Positions 13,801-27,542 of a DNA stretch of 64,000 nt are shown piece by piece. The DNA lies in contig OX336395.1 of the NCBI GenBank assembly GCA_946902985.2, positions 12,936,708-13,000,707 of the forward strand. The letters run 5' to 3'. Within the stretch, counting starts at the first letter, position 1. Each line of letters begins with the position of its first letter. The notes under the pieces were generated by a model. It made no database searches. It worked only from the letters and a program-made list of their open reading frames with translations, and was not told the origin of the DNA. Both the position numbers and the translations under genes were made by a program. The stretch is from Meconema thalassinum. Lineage: Eukaryota > Arthropoda > Insecta > Orthoptera > Tettigoniidae.

Positions 13801-14784
13801 AAGATAGTTTTTTTAATACTTTTATTATATTTTTCACGTTTTTTAGAGACCGAAACCAAAATGATATTTTGATGGTTTTTTTCTCCCATACATTTTGGTT
13901 TTCAGGTGATAGAATTATTTTCCACTAGGACCGATGCTTTTCTATCTACTATATAATGCTCAAATACCACTCACTGACTGACTTACTCATTCATTCATCA
14001 CGAAATCTCAGAAACCACCGAATGGATTGGAATGAAATTTGGTTTCCAGCTTCCTCAAGGGCCGCACGCTCCCACTAAGAATGGATTTTTGGATATTCAG
14101 GTTCTAAAGGGGTGTTAAGGGGGTAGACCTGCATTTCATTGAATAGCAATATCTCCCGATTAGTTTCATTGGAGAATGTGATACTCGGCATATAAACTCA
14201 TCATTAAAAATAAGAAGGCATGTGTCTGAGAGTTTTTCGATGTGGTGTATATTATGAGGTGAAAGGGGTGAAAAGTGGGGGTAGAAGGATTCCTAACGGA
14301 GCGTGTATCTCTTAAAAGACATTGGCGAGGGGTTTGGAACTCAGCCGAAAAAAAATCAGCATTAAAAATAAATAAACAGGCGTTTGACCGTTTTTTTTTA
14401 TAAATCCAATTTAAGGGGCCCATGGGGAGGGGTGAAAGTAATGGGGGGGGATCGTAATATGTCTGAGTGTAAAATTATACATGGTCTATGTTGTAGACAA
14501 TAACACATTACATCTGTTTTGTCTCTTGCTATTTCATCATACGACGAATACTTACGGAGTTATTAATGATTTTGTACTTTTTGGACGGAATTTTCAAGTC
14601 CCAGGAATTACATAAAAATTGATTCGAATGAAATTTCAAAAAATAGTTTCTTTTAATACTTTTATTATATTATTAACGTCTTTTAGGGTCCGAAACCAAC
14701 ATGATATTTTGATGGTTTTTTTCTCCCATGCATTTTTGGTTTCAGGGGATAGAATTATTTTCCACTAGGACCGATGCTTATCTA
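10862..14784 (+). repeat. Higher-order repeat copy 3 (P-Q-R-S-T)
   Basis: P starts at 10862, Q 11429, R 12270, S 13105 and T 13945; length 3,923 bp. Q has ggggggagggg instead of a pure G run. S has a shorter tract (tggaggggggg). The T here ends differently from T in copies 1 and 2 (ttggacggaattttcaag and ttattaacg), which marks the T that precedes a U linker. Confidence 0.92.
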
Positions 14785-16398
14785 TCTACTATATAAAGCT
14801 CAAATACCACTCACTGACTGACTCACTCATTCATTCATCACGAAATCTCAGAAACCACCGAATGGATTGGAATGGAATTTGGTATCCAGCTTCCCCAAGG
14901 GCCGCACACGCCCACTAAGGAAGGATTTTTGGATATTCAGGTTCTAAAGGGGTGTTAACGGGGTAGACCTGCATTTCATTGAATAGCAATATATCCCGAT
15001 TGGTTTCATTGGAGGATGTGATGCTCGGCATATAAGCTCATCATTAAAAATAAGAAGACATGTGTCTGAGGGTTTTTCGATGTGTATATTATGAGGTGAA
15101 AGGGGTGAAAAGTGGGGGTTGAAGGATTCCTAACGGAGCGTGTATCTCTAAAACGACATAGGCGAGGAGTTTGGAACTCAGCCGAAAAAATCAGCATTAA
15201 GAATAACTAAACTGCTCTTTGACCATTTTTTCATAAATCCAATTTAAGGGGCCCATGGGGAGGGGTGAAATTATGGGGGGGGGAACGTAATATGTCTAAG
15301 TGTAAAATTATACAGGGCCTATGTTGTAGACAATAACACATTACATCGTTTTTGTCTCTAGCTATTTCATCATACGACGAATACTTACGGAGTTATTAAT
15401 GATTTTGTACTTTTTGGCCGGAATTTTCAGAGTCCCAGGAATGACAAAAAATTGATTCGAATGAAATTTCAAAACATAGTTTTTTTAATACTTTTATTAT
15501 ATTTTTCACGTTTTTTAGGGTCCGAAACCAACATGATATTTTGATGTTTTTTTTCTGCCATGCATTTTTGGTTTCAGGTGATAGAATTATTTTCCACTAG
15601 GACCGATGCTTATCTATCTACTATATAAAGCTCAAATACCACTCACTGACTGACTCACTCATTCATTCATCACGAAATCTCAGAAACCACCGAATGGATT
15701 GGAATGAAATTTGGTATCCAGCTTCTAAAGGGGTGTTAAGGGGGTAGACCTGCGTTTCATTGAATATCAATATCTCCCGAATGGTTTCATTGGGGGATGT
15801 AATACTCGGCATATAAACTCATCATTAAAAATAAGAAGACATGTATCTGAGGGTTTTTCGATGTGGTGTATATTATGAGGTGAAAGGGGTGAAAAGTGGG
15901 GGATGAAGGATTCCTAACGGAGCGTGTATCTCTTAAATGACATAGGCGAGGAGTTTGGAACTCAGCCGAAAAAAATCAGCATTATGAATAACTAAACAGG
16001 TGTTTGACCGTTTTTTCATAAATCCAATTTAAGGGGCCCATGGGGAGGGGTGAAATTATGGGGGGGACGTAATATGTCTGAGAGTAAAATTATACATGGC
16101 CTATGTTGTAGACAATAACACATTACATCGTTTTTTTCTCTTGCTATTTCATCATACGACGAATACTTACGGAGTTATTAATGATTTTGTATATTTTGGC
16201 CGGAAGTTTCAGTCCCAGGAATGACGTAAAAATTGATTCGAATGAAATTTCAAAAAATAGTTTCTTTTAATACTTTTATTACATTTTTCACGTATTTAAG
16301 GGTCCGAAACCAACATGATAATTTGATGGATTTTTTCTCCCATGCATTTTTGGTTTCAGGTGATAGAATTATTTGTCACTACGGCCGATACTTATCTA
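14785..16398 (+). repeat. Linker block U-V
   Basis: U runs 14785-15616 (ccccaagggccgcacacg; ttaacggggtag; 'gatgtgtatatt' lacking 3 nt) and V 15617-16398 with the same deletion of about 55 bp as at 549-1330. Unlike the U-V-W-T linkers, V is followed directly by P. About 1.6 kb here (15,07x-16,6xx) matches the start of the window at an offset of 15,068. Confidence 0.88.
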
Positions 16399-19300
16399 TC
16401 TACTATATAAAGCTCAAATACCACTCACTGACTGACTCTCATTCATTCATCACGAAATTTCAGAAACCACCGAATGGATTGGAATGAAATTTGGTATCCT
16501 GCTTCCTCAAGGGCCGCAAACGCCCACTAAGAAAGGATTTTTAGATATTCAGGTTCTAAAGGGGTGTTAAGGGGGAAGACCTGCATTTCATTGAAGAGCA
16601 ATATCTCCCGATTGGTTTCATTGGGGGATGTGATACTCGGCATATAAACTCATCATTAAAAATAAGAAGACATGTGTCGGATTGTTTTTCGATGTGGTGT
16701 ATATTATGAGGTGAAAGGGGTGAAATGTGGGGGTTGAAGGATTACTAACGGAGCGTGTATCTCTTATACGACATAGGCGAGGAGTTTGGAACTCAGCCGA
16801 AAAAAATCAGCATTAAAAATAACTAAACAGGTGTTTTTTAATACTTTTATTATATTTTTCACGTCTTTTGGGGTCCGAAACCAACATGATATTTTGATGT
16901 TTTTTTTCTCCCATACATTTTTTGTTTCAGGTGATAGAATTATTTTCCACTAGGACCTATGCTTATCAACTATATAAAGCTCAAATACCACTCACTGACT
17001 AACTCACTCATTCATTCATTACGAAATCTCAGAAACCACCGAATGGATTGGAATGAATTTTGGTATCCAGCTTCCTCAATGGCCGCAAACGCCCACTAAG
17101 AAAGGATTTTTGGATATTCAGGCTCTAAAGGGGTGTTAAGGGGGTAGACCTGCATTTTATTGAATAGCAATATCTCCCGATTGGTTTCATTGGGGAATGT
17201 GATACTCAGCATATAAACTCATCATTAAAAATAAGAAGACTTGTGTCTGAGAGTTTTTCGATGTGGTGTATATTATGAGGTGAAAGGGGTGAAATGTGGG
17301 AGTTGAAGGATTCCTAACGGAGCGTGTTTCTCTTAAACGACATAGGCGATATGTTTGGAACTCAGCCGAAAAAAAATCAGCATTGAAAATAACTAAACAG
17401 TCGTTTGACCGTTTTTTTCCATAAATCAAATTTAAGAGGCCCTTGGGGAGGGGTGATAGTAATGGGGGGGGGGGGGGGACGTAATATGTCTGAGTGTAAA
17501 ATTATACATGGCCTATGTTGTAGACAATAACACATTACGTCTTTTTTGTCTCTTGCTATTTCATCATACGACGAATACTTACGGAGTTATTAATGATTTT
17601 GTGCTTTTTGGCCGGAATTTTCAAGTCCCAGGAATTACATAAAAACTGATTCGAATGAAATTTCAAAATATAGTTTCTTATAATACTTTTATTATATTTT
17701 TCACGTCTTTTAGGGTCCGAAACAAACATGATAATTTGATGTTTTTTTCTCCCTTGCATTTTTGGTTTCAGGTGATAGAATTATTTGTCACTACGGCCGA
17801 TACTTATCTATCTACTATATAAAGCTCAAATACCACTCACTGACTAACTCACTCATTCATTCATTACGAAATCTCAGAAACCACCGAATGAATTGGAATT
17901 AAATTTGGTATCCTGCTTCCTCAAGGGCCGCAAACGCCCACTAAGAAAGGATTTTTGGATATTCAGGTTCTAAAGGGGTGTCAAGGGGGTAGACATGCAT
18001 TCCATTGAATAGCAATATCTACCGATTGGTTTCATTGGGGGATGTGATACTCGGCATATAAACTCATCATTAAAAATAAGAAGACATGTGTCTGAGGGTT
18101 TTTCGATGTGGTGTATATTATGAGGTGAAAGCGGTGAAAAGTGGGGGTTGAAGGATTCCTAACGGAGCGTGTATCTCTTAAACGACATAGGCGAGGAGTT
18201 TGGAACTCAGCCGAAAAAAATCAGCATTAAAAATAACTAAACAGGTGTTTGACCGTTTTTTTTTCATAAATCCAATTTAAGGGGCCCGTGGGGAGGGGTG
18301 AAATTATGGGGGGGGAAACGTATATGTCTGAGTGTAAAATTTTGCATGGCCTGTGTTGTAGGCAATAACACATTACATATTTTTTTGTTTCTTGCTATTT
18401 CATCATACGACGAATACTTACGGAGTTATTAATGATTTTGTACTTTTTGGCCGGAATTTTCAAAGTCCCAGGAATGACAAAAAATTGATTCGAATGAAAT
18501 TTCAAAACATAGTTTTTTTAATACATTTCTTATGTTTTTCACGTCTTTTAGGGTCCGAAACCAACATGATATTTTGATGGTTTTTTTCTCCCATGCATTT
18601 TTGGTTTCAGGGGATGGAATCATTCTCCACTAGGACCGATGCTTATCTACTATATAAAGCTCAAATACCACTCACTGACTAACTCACTCATTCATTCATC
18701 ACGAAATCTCAGAAACCACCGAATGGATTGGAATGAAATTTGGTATCCAGCTTCCTCAAGAGCCGCAAACGCCCACTAAGAAAGGATTTTTGGATATTCA
18801 GGTTCTAAAGGGGTGTTAAGGGGGTAGACCTGCGTTTCATTGAATAGCAATATCTCCCGATTGGTTCATTGGGGGGATGTGATTCTCGGCATATAAACTC
18901 ATCATTAAAAATAAAGAAGACATGTGTCTGAGGTTTTTTCGATGTGGTGTATATTATGAAGTGAAAGGGTTGAAAAGTGGGGGTTTAAGGATCCTAAAGG
19001 AGCGTGCATCTCTTAAACGACATAGGCAAGGAGTTTGGAACTCAGCCGAAAAAATCAGCATTATGAATAACTAAACAGGTGTTTGACCGTTTTTTTTTTC
19101 ATAAATCCAATTTAAGGGGCCCATGGCGAGGGGTGAAATTATGGAGGGGGGGAACGTAATATGTCTGAGTGTAAAATTATACATGGCCTATGTTGTAGAC
19201 AATAACACATTACATCTTTTTTGTCTCTTGCTATTTCATCATACGACGAATACTTACGAAGTTATTAATGATATTGTACTTTTTGGCCGGAATTTTCAAA

Positions 19301-20324
19301 GTCCCAGGAATGACAAAAAATTGATTCGAATGAAATTTCAAAAGATAGTTTTTTTAATACTTTTATTATATTTTTCACGTTTTTTAGAGACCGAAACCAA
19401 AATGATATTTTGATGGTTTTTTTCTCCCATACATTTTGGTTTTCAGGTGATAGAATTATTTTCCACTAGGACCGATGCTTTTCTATCTACTATATAATGC
19501 TCAAATACCACTCACTGACTGACTTACTCATTCATTCATCACGAAATCTCAGAAACCACCGAATGGATTGGAATGAAATTTGGTTTCCAGCTTCCTCAAG
19601 GGCCGCACGCTCCCACTAAGAATGGATTTTTGGATATTCAGGTTCTAAAGGGGTGTTAAGGGGGTAGACCTGCATTTCATTGAATAGCAATATCTCCCGA
19701 TTAGTTTCATTGGAGAATGTGATACTCGGCATATAAACTCATCATTAAAAATAAGAAGGCATGTGTCTGAGAGTTTTTCGATGTGGTGTATATTATGAGG
19801 TGAAAGGGGTGAAAAGTGGGGGTAGAAGGATTCCTAACGGAGCGTGTATCTCTTAAAAGACATAGGCGAGGGGTTTGGAACTCAGCCGAAAAAAAATCAG
19901 CATTAAAAATAAATAAACAGGCGTTTGACCGTTTTTTTTATAAATCCAATTTAAGGGGCCCATGGGGAGGGGTGAAAGTAATGGGGGGGGATCGTAATAT
20001 GTCTGAGTGTAAAATTATACATGGTCTATGTTGTAGACAATAACACATTACATCTGTTTTGTCTCTTGCTATTTCATCATACGACGAATACTTACGGAGT
20101 TATTAATGATTTTGTACTTTTTGGACGGAATTTTCAAGTCCCAGGAATTACATAAAAATTGATTCGAATGAAATTTCAAAAAATAGTTTCTTTTAATACT
20201 TTTATTATATTATTAACGTCTTTTAGGGTCCGAAACCAACATGATATTTTGATGGTTTTTTTCTCCCATGCATTTTTGGTTTCAGGGGATAGAATTATTT
20301 TCCACTAGGACCGATGCTTATCTA
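16399..20324 (+). repeat. Higher-order repeat copy 4 (P-Q-R-S-T)
   Basis: P starts at 16399, Q 16966, R 17811, S 18646 and T 19486; length 3,926 bp. It has one of the longest G runs in a Q unit (near 17463-17478). Small indels unique to this copy lie near 18866-18966 (ttggttcattgggggg, aataaagaag, aggatcctaa). Confidence 0.92.
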
Positions 20325-23300
20325 TCTACTATATAAAGCTCAAATACCACTCACTGACTGACTCACTCATTCATTCATCACGAAATCTCAGAAACCACCG
20401 AATGGATTGGAATGGAATTTGGTATCCAGCTTCCCCAAGGGCCGCACACGCCCACTAAGGAAGGATTTTTGGATATTCAGGTTCTAAAGGGGTGTTAACG
20501 GGGTAGACCTGCATTTCATTGAATAGCAATATATCCCGATTGGTTTCATTGGAGGATGTGATGCTCGGCATATAAGCTCATCATTAAAAATAAGAAGACA
20601 TGTGTCTGAGGGTTTTTCGATGTGTATATTATGAGGTGAAAGGGGTGAAAAGTGGGGGTTGAAGGATTCCTAACGGAGCGTGTATCTCTAAAACGACATA
20701 GGCGAGGAGTTTGGAACTCAGCCGAAAAAATCAGCATTAAGAATAACTAAACTGCTCTTTGACCATTTTTTCATAAATCCAATTTAAGGGGCCCATGGGG
20801 AGGGGTGAAATTATGGGGGGGGGACGTAATATGTCTAAGTGTAAAATTATACAGGGCCTATGTTGTAGACAATAACACATTACATCGTTTTTGTCTCTAG
20901 CTATTTCATCATACGACGAATACTTACGGAGTTATTAATGATTTTGTACTTTTTGGCCGGAATTTTCAGAGTCCCAGGAATGACAAAAAATTGATTCGAA
21001 TGAAATTTCAAAACATAGTTTTTTTAATACTTTTATTATATTTTTCACGTTTTTTAGGGTCCGAAACCAACATGATATTTTGATGTTTTTTTTCTGCCAT
21101 GCATTTTTGGTTTCAGGTGATAGAATTATTTTCCACTAGGACCGATGCTTATCTATCTACTATATAAAGCTCAAATACCACTCACTGACTGACTCACTCA
21201 TTCATTCATCACGAAATCTCAGAAACCACCGAATGGATTGGAATGAAATTTGGTATCCAGCTTCTAAAGGGGTGTTAAGGGGGTAGACCTGCGTTTCATT
21301 GAATATCAATATCTCCCGAATGGTTTCATTGGGGGATGTAATACTCGGCATATAAACTCATCATTAAAAATAAGAAGACATGTATCTGAGGGTTTTTCGA
21401 TGTGGTGTATATTATGAGGTGAAAGGGGTGAAAAGTGGGGGATGAAGGATTCCTAACGGAGCGTGTATCTCTTAAATGACATAGGCGAGGAGTTTGGAAC
21501 TCAGCCGAAAAAAATCAGCATTATGAATAACTAAACAGGTGTTTGACCGTTTTTTCATAAATCCAATTTAAGGGGCCCATGGGGAGGGGTGAAATTATGG
21601 GGGGGACGTAATATGTCTGAGAGTAAAATTATACATGGCCTATGTTGTAGACAATAACACATTACATCGTTTTTTTCTCTTGCTATTTCATCATACGACG
21701 AATACTTACGGAGTTATTAATGATTTTGTATATTTTGGCCGGAAGTTTCAGTCCCAGGAATGACGTAAAAATTGATTCGAATGAAATTTCAAAAAATAGT
21801 TTCTTTTAATACTTTTATTATATTTTTCACGTATTTAAGGGTCCGAAACCAACATGATAATTTGATGGATTTTTTCTCCCATGCATTTTTGGTTTCAGGT
21901 GATAGAATTATTTGTCACTACGGCCGATACTTATCTATCTACTATATAAAGCTCAAATACCACTCACTGACTGACTCTCATTCATTCATCACGAAATTTC
22001 AGAAACCACCGAATGGATTGGAATGAAATTTGGTATCCTGCTTCCTCATGGGCCGCAAACGCCCACTAAGAAAGGATTTTTAGATATTCAGGTTCTAAAG
22101 GGGTGTTAAGGGGGAAGACCTGCATTTCATTGAAGAGCAATATCTCCCGATTGGTTTCATTGGGGGATGTGATACTCGGCATATAAACTCATCATTAAAA
22201 ATAAGAAGACATGTGTCGGATTGTTTTTCGATGTGGTGTATATTATGAGGTGAAAGGGGTGAAATGTGGGGGTTGAAGGATTACTAACGGAGCGTGTATC
22301 TCTTATACGACATAGGCGAGGAGTTTGGAACTCAGCCGAAAAAAATCAGCATTAAAAATAACTAAACAGGTGTTTGATCGTTTTTTTTTTCATAAATCCA
22401 ATTTAAGGGGCCCGTGGGGAGGGGTGAAATTAAGGGGGGGAAACGTATATGTCTGAGTGTAAAATTTTGCATGGCCTGTGTTGTAGGCAATAACACATTA
22501 CATATTTTTTTGTTTCTTGCTATTTCATCATACGACGAATACTTACGGAGTTATTAATGATTTTGTACTTTTTGGCCGGAATTTTCAAAGTCCCAGGAAT
22601 GACAAAAAATTGATTCGAATGAAATTTCAAAAGATAGTTTTTTTAATACTTTTATTATATTTTTCACGTTTTTTAGAGACCGAAACCAAAATGATATTTT
22701 GATGGTTTTTTTCTCCCATACATTTTTGTTTTCAGGTGATAGAATTATTTTCCACTAGGACCGATGCTTATCTATCTACTATATAATGCTCAAATACCAC
22801 TCACTGACTGACTTACTCATTCATTCATCACGAAATCTCAGAAACCACCGAATGGATTGGAATGAAATTTGGTTTCCAGCTTCCTCAAGGGCCGCACGCT
22901 CCCACTAAGAATGGATTTTTGGATATTCAGGTTCTAAAGGGGTGTTAAGGGGGTAGACCTGCATTTCATTGAATAGCAATATCTCCCGATTAGTTTCATT
23001 GAAGAATGTGATACTCGGCATATAAACTCATCATTAAAAATAAGAAGACATGTGTCTGAGAGTTTTTCGATGTGGTGTATATTATGAGGTGAAAGGGGTG
23101 AAAAGTGGGGGTTGAAGGATTCCTAACGGAGCGTGTATCTCTTAAAAGACATAGGCGAGGGGTTTGGAACTCAGCCGAAAAAAAATCAGCATTAAAAATA
23201 AATAAACAGGCGTTTGACCGTTTTTTTTATAAATCCAATTTAAGGGGCCCATGGGGAGGGGTGAAAGTAATGGGGGGGGGGGATCGTAATATGTCTGAGT

Positions 23301-23615
23301 GTAAAATTATACATGGTCTATGTTGTAGACAATAACACATTACATCTGTTTTGTCTCTTGCTATTTCATCATACGACGAATACTTACGGAGTTATTAATG
23401 ATTTTGTATATTTTGGCCGGAAGTTTCAGTCCCAGGAATGACATAAAAATTGATTCGAATGAAATTTCAAAAAATAGTTTCTTTTAATACTTTTATTATA
23501 TTTTTCACGTATTTAAGGGTCCGAAACCAACATGATAATTTGATGGATTTTTTCTCCCATGCATTTTTGGTTTCAGGTGATAGAATTATTTGTCACTACG
23601 GCCGATACTTATCTA
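20325..23615 (+). repeat. Linker block U-V-W-T (second copy)
   Basis: U starts at 20325, V 21156, W 21938 and T 22775; 3,291 bp. V, W and T repeat the block at 549-3007 at an offset of about 20,607. The same mosaic W (P head, R middle, S tail) is present, so the exchange that made it predates the 20.6-kb duplication. Confidence 0.9.
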
Positions 23616-26600
23616 TCTACTATATAAAGCTCAAATACCACTCACTGACTGACTCTCATTCATTCATCACGAAATTTCAGAAACCACCGAATGGATTGGA
23701 ATGAAATTTGGTATCCTGCTTCCTCAAGGGCCGCAAACGCCCACTAAGAAAGGATTTTTAGATATTCAGGTTCTAAAGGGGTGTTAAGGGGGAAGACCTG
23801 CATTTCATTGAAGAGCAATATCTCCCGATTGGTTTCATTGGGGGATGTGATACTCGGCATATAAACTCATCATTAAAAATAAGAAGACATGTGTCGGATT
23901 GTTTTTCGATGTGGTGTATATTATGAGGTGAAAGGGGTGAAATGTGGGGGTTGAAGGATTACTAACGGAGCGTGTATCTCTTATACGACATAGGCGAGGA
24001 GTTTGGAACTCAGCCGAAAAAAATCAGCATTAAAAATAACTAAACAGGTGTTTTTTAATACTTTTATTATATTTTTCACGTCTTTTGGGGTCCGAAACCA
24101 ACATGATATTTTGATGTTTTTTTTCTCCCATACATTTTTTGTTTCAGGTGATAGAATTATTTTCCACTAGGACCTATGCTTATCAACTATATAAAGCTCA
24201 AATACCACTCACTGACTAACTCACTCATTCATTCATTACGAAATCTCAGAAACCACCGAATGGATTGGAATGAATTTTGGTATCCAGCTTCCTCAATGGC
24301 CGCAAACGCCCACTAAGAAAGGATTTTTGGATATTCAGGCTCTAAAGGGGTGTAAAGGGGGTAGACCTGCATTTTATTGAATAGCAATATCTCCCGATTG
24401 GTTTCATTGGGGAATGTGATACTCAGCATATAAACTCATCATTAAAAATAAGAAGACTTGTGTCTGAGAGTTTTTCGATGTGGTGTATATTATGAGGTGA
24501 AAGGGGTGAAATGTGGGAGTTGAAGGATTCCTAACGGAGCGTGTTTCTCTTAAACGACATAGGCGATATGTTTGGAACTCAGCCGAAAAAAAATTAGCAT
24601 TGAAAATAACTAAACAGTCGTTTGACCGTTTTTTTCCATAAATCAAATTTAAGAGGCCCTTGGGGAGGGGTGATAGTAATGGGGGGGGGGACGTAATATG
24701 TCTGAGTGTAAAATTATACATGGCCTATGTTGTAGACAATAACACATTACGTCTTTTTTGTCTCTTGCTATTTCATCATACGACGAATACTTACGGAGTT
24801 ATTAATGATTTTGTGCTTTTTGGCCGGAATTTTCAAGTCCCAGGAATTACATAAAAACTGATTCGAATGAAATTTCAAAATATAGTTTCTTATAATACTT
24901 TTATTATATTTTTCACGTCTTTTAGGGTCCGAAACAAACATGATAATTTGATGTTTTTTTCTCCCTTGCATTTTTGGTTTCAGGTGATAGAATTATTTGT
25001 CACTACGGCCGATACTTATCTATCTACTATATAAAGCTCAAATACCACTCACTGACTAACTCACTCATTCATTCATTACGAAATCTCAGAAACCACCGAA
25101 TGAATTGGAATTAAATTTGGTATCCTGCTTCCTCAAGGGCCGCAAACGCCCACTAAGAAAGGATTTTTGGATATTCAGGTTCTAAAGGGGTGTCAAGGGG
25201 GTAGACATGCATTCCATTGAATAGCAATATCTACCGATTGGTTTCATTGGGGGATGTGATACTCGGCATATAAACTCATCATTAAAAATAAGAAGACATG
25301 TGTCTGAGGGTTTTTCGATGTGGTGTATATTATGAGGTGAAAGCGGTGAAAAGTGGGGGTTGAAGGATTCCTAACGGAGCGTGTATCTCTTAAACGACAT
25401 AGGCGAGGAGTTTGGAACTCAGCCGAAAAAAATCAGCATTAAAAATAACTAAACAGGTGTTTGACCGTTTTTTTTTTCATAAATCCAATTTAAGGGGCCC
25501 GTGGGGAGGGGTGAAATTATGGGGGGGGGAAACGTATATGTCTGAGTGTAAAATTTTGCATGGCCTGTGTTGTAGGCAATAACACATTACATATTTTTTT
25601 GTTTCTTGCTATTTCATCATACGACGAATACTTACGGAGTTATTAATGATTTTGTACTTTTTGGCCGGAATTTTCAAAGTCCCAGGAATGACAAAAAATT
25701 GATTCGAATGAAATTTCAAAACATAGTTTTTTTAATACTTTTCTTATGTTTTTCACGTCTTTTAGGGTCCGAAACCAACATGATATTTTGATGGTTTTTT
25801 TCTCCCATGCATTTTTGGTTTCAGGGGATGGAATCATTCTCCACTAGGACCGATGCTTATCTACTATATAAAGCTCAAATACCACTCACTGACTAACTCA
25901 GTCATTCATTCATCACGAAATCTCAGAAACCACCGAATGGATTGGAATGAAATTTGGTATCCAGCTTCCTCAAGAGCCGCAAACGCCCACTAAGAAAGGA
26001 TTTTTGGATATTCAGGTTCTAAAGGGGTGTTAAGGGGGTAGACCTGCGTTTCATTGAATAGCAATATCTCCCGATTGGTTTCATTGGGGGATGTGATTCT
26101 CGGCATATAAACTCATCATTAAAAATAAGAAGACATGTGTCTGAGGTTTTTTCGATGTGGTGTATATTATGAAGTGAAAGGGTTGAAAAGTGGGGGTTTA
26201 AGGATTCCTAAAGGAGCGTGCATCTCTTAAACGACATAGGCAAGGAGTTTGGAACTCAGCCGAAAAAATCAGCATTATGAATAACTAAACAGGTGTTTGA
26301 CCGTTTTTTTTTCATAAATCCAATTTAAGGGGCCCATGGCGAGGGGTGAAATTATGGGGGGGGGGGGGAACGTAATATGTCTGAGTGTAAAATTATACAT
26401 GGCCTATGTTGTAGACAATAACACATTACATCTTTTTTGTCTCTTGCTATTTCATCATACGACGAATACTTACGAAGTTATTAATGATATTGTACTTTTT
26501 GGCCGGAATTTTCAAAGTCCCAGGAATGACAAAAAATTGATTCGAATGAAATTTCAAAAGATAGTTTTTTTAATACTTTTATTATATTTTTCACGTTTTT

Positions 26601-27542
26601 TAGAGACCGAAACCAAAATGATATTTTGATGGTTTTTTTCTCCCATACATTTTTGTTTTCAGGTGATAGAATTATTTTCCACTAGGACCGATGCTTATCT
26701 ATCTACTATATAATGCTCAAATACCACTCACTGACTGACTTACTCATTCATTCATCACGAAATCTCAGAAACCACCGAATGGATTGGAATGAAATTTGGT
26801 TTCCAGCTTCCTCAAGGGCCGCACGCTCCCACTAAGAATGGATTTTTGGATATTCAGGTTCTAAAGGGGTGTTAAGGGGGTAGACCTGCATTTCATTGAA
26901 TAGCAATATCTCCCGATTAGTTTCATTGGAGAATGTGATACTCGGCATATAAACTCATCATTAAAAATAAGAAGACATGTGTCTGAGAGTTTTTCGATGT
27001 GGTGTATATTATGAGGTGAAAGGGGTGAAAAGTGGGGGTTGAAGGATTCCTAACGGAGCGTGTATCTCTTAAAAGACATAGGCGAGGGGTTTGGAACTCA
27101 GCCGAAAAAAAATCAGCATTAAAAATAAATAAACAGGCGTTTGACCGTTTTTTTTATAAATCCAATTTAAGGGGCCCATGGGGAGGGGTGAAAGTAATGG
27201 GGGGGGGGGATCGTAATATGTCTGAGTGTAAAATTATACATGGTCTATGTTGTAGACAATAACACATTACATCTGTTTTGTCTCTTGCTATTTCATCATA
27301 CGACGAATACTTACGGAGTTATTAATGATTTTGTATATTTTGGCCGGAAGTTTCAGTCCCAGGAATGACATAAAAATTGATTCGAATGAAATTTCAAAAA
27401 ATAGTTTCTTTTAATACTTTTATTATATTTTTCACGTATTTAAGGGTCCGAAACCAACATGATAATTTGATGGATTTTTTCTCCCATGCATTTTTGGTTT
27501 CAGGTGATAGAATTATTTGTCACTACGGCCGATACTTATCTA
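23616..27542 (+). repeat. Higher-order repeat copy 5 (P-Q-R-S-T)
   Basis: P starts at 23616, Q 24183, R 25023, S 25860 and T 26702; 3,927 bp. It corresponds to copy 1 at +20,607 and shares its private variants, for example tgtaaaggggg in P/Q, aaattagcatt in Q and aactcagtcattc in S. Confidence 0.92.
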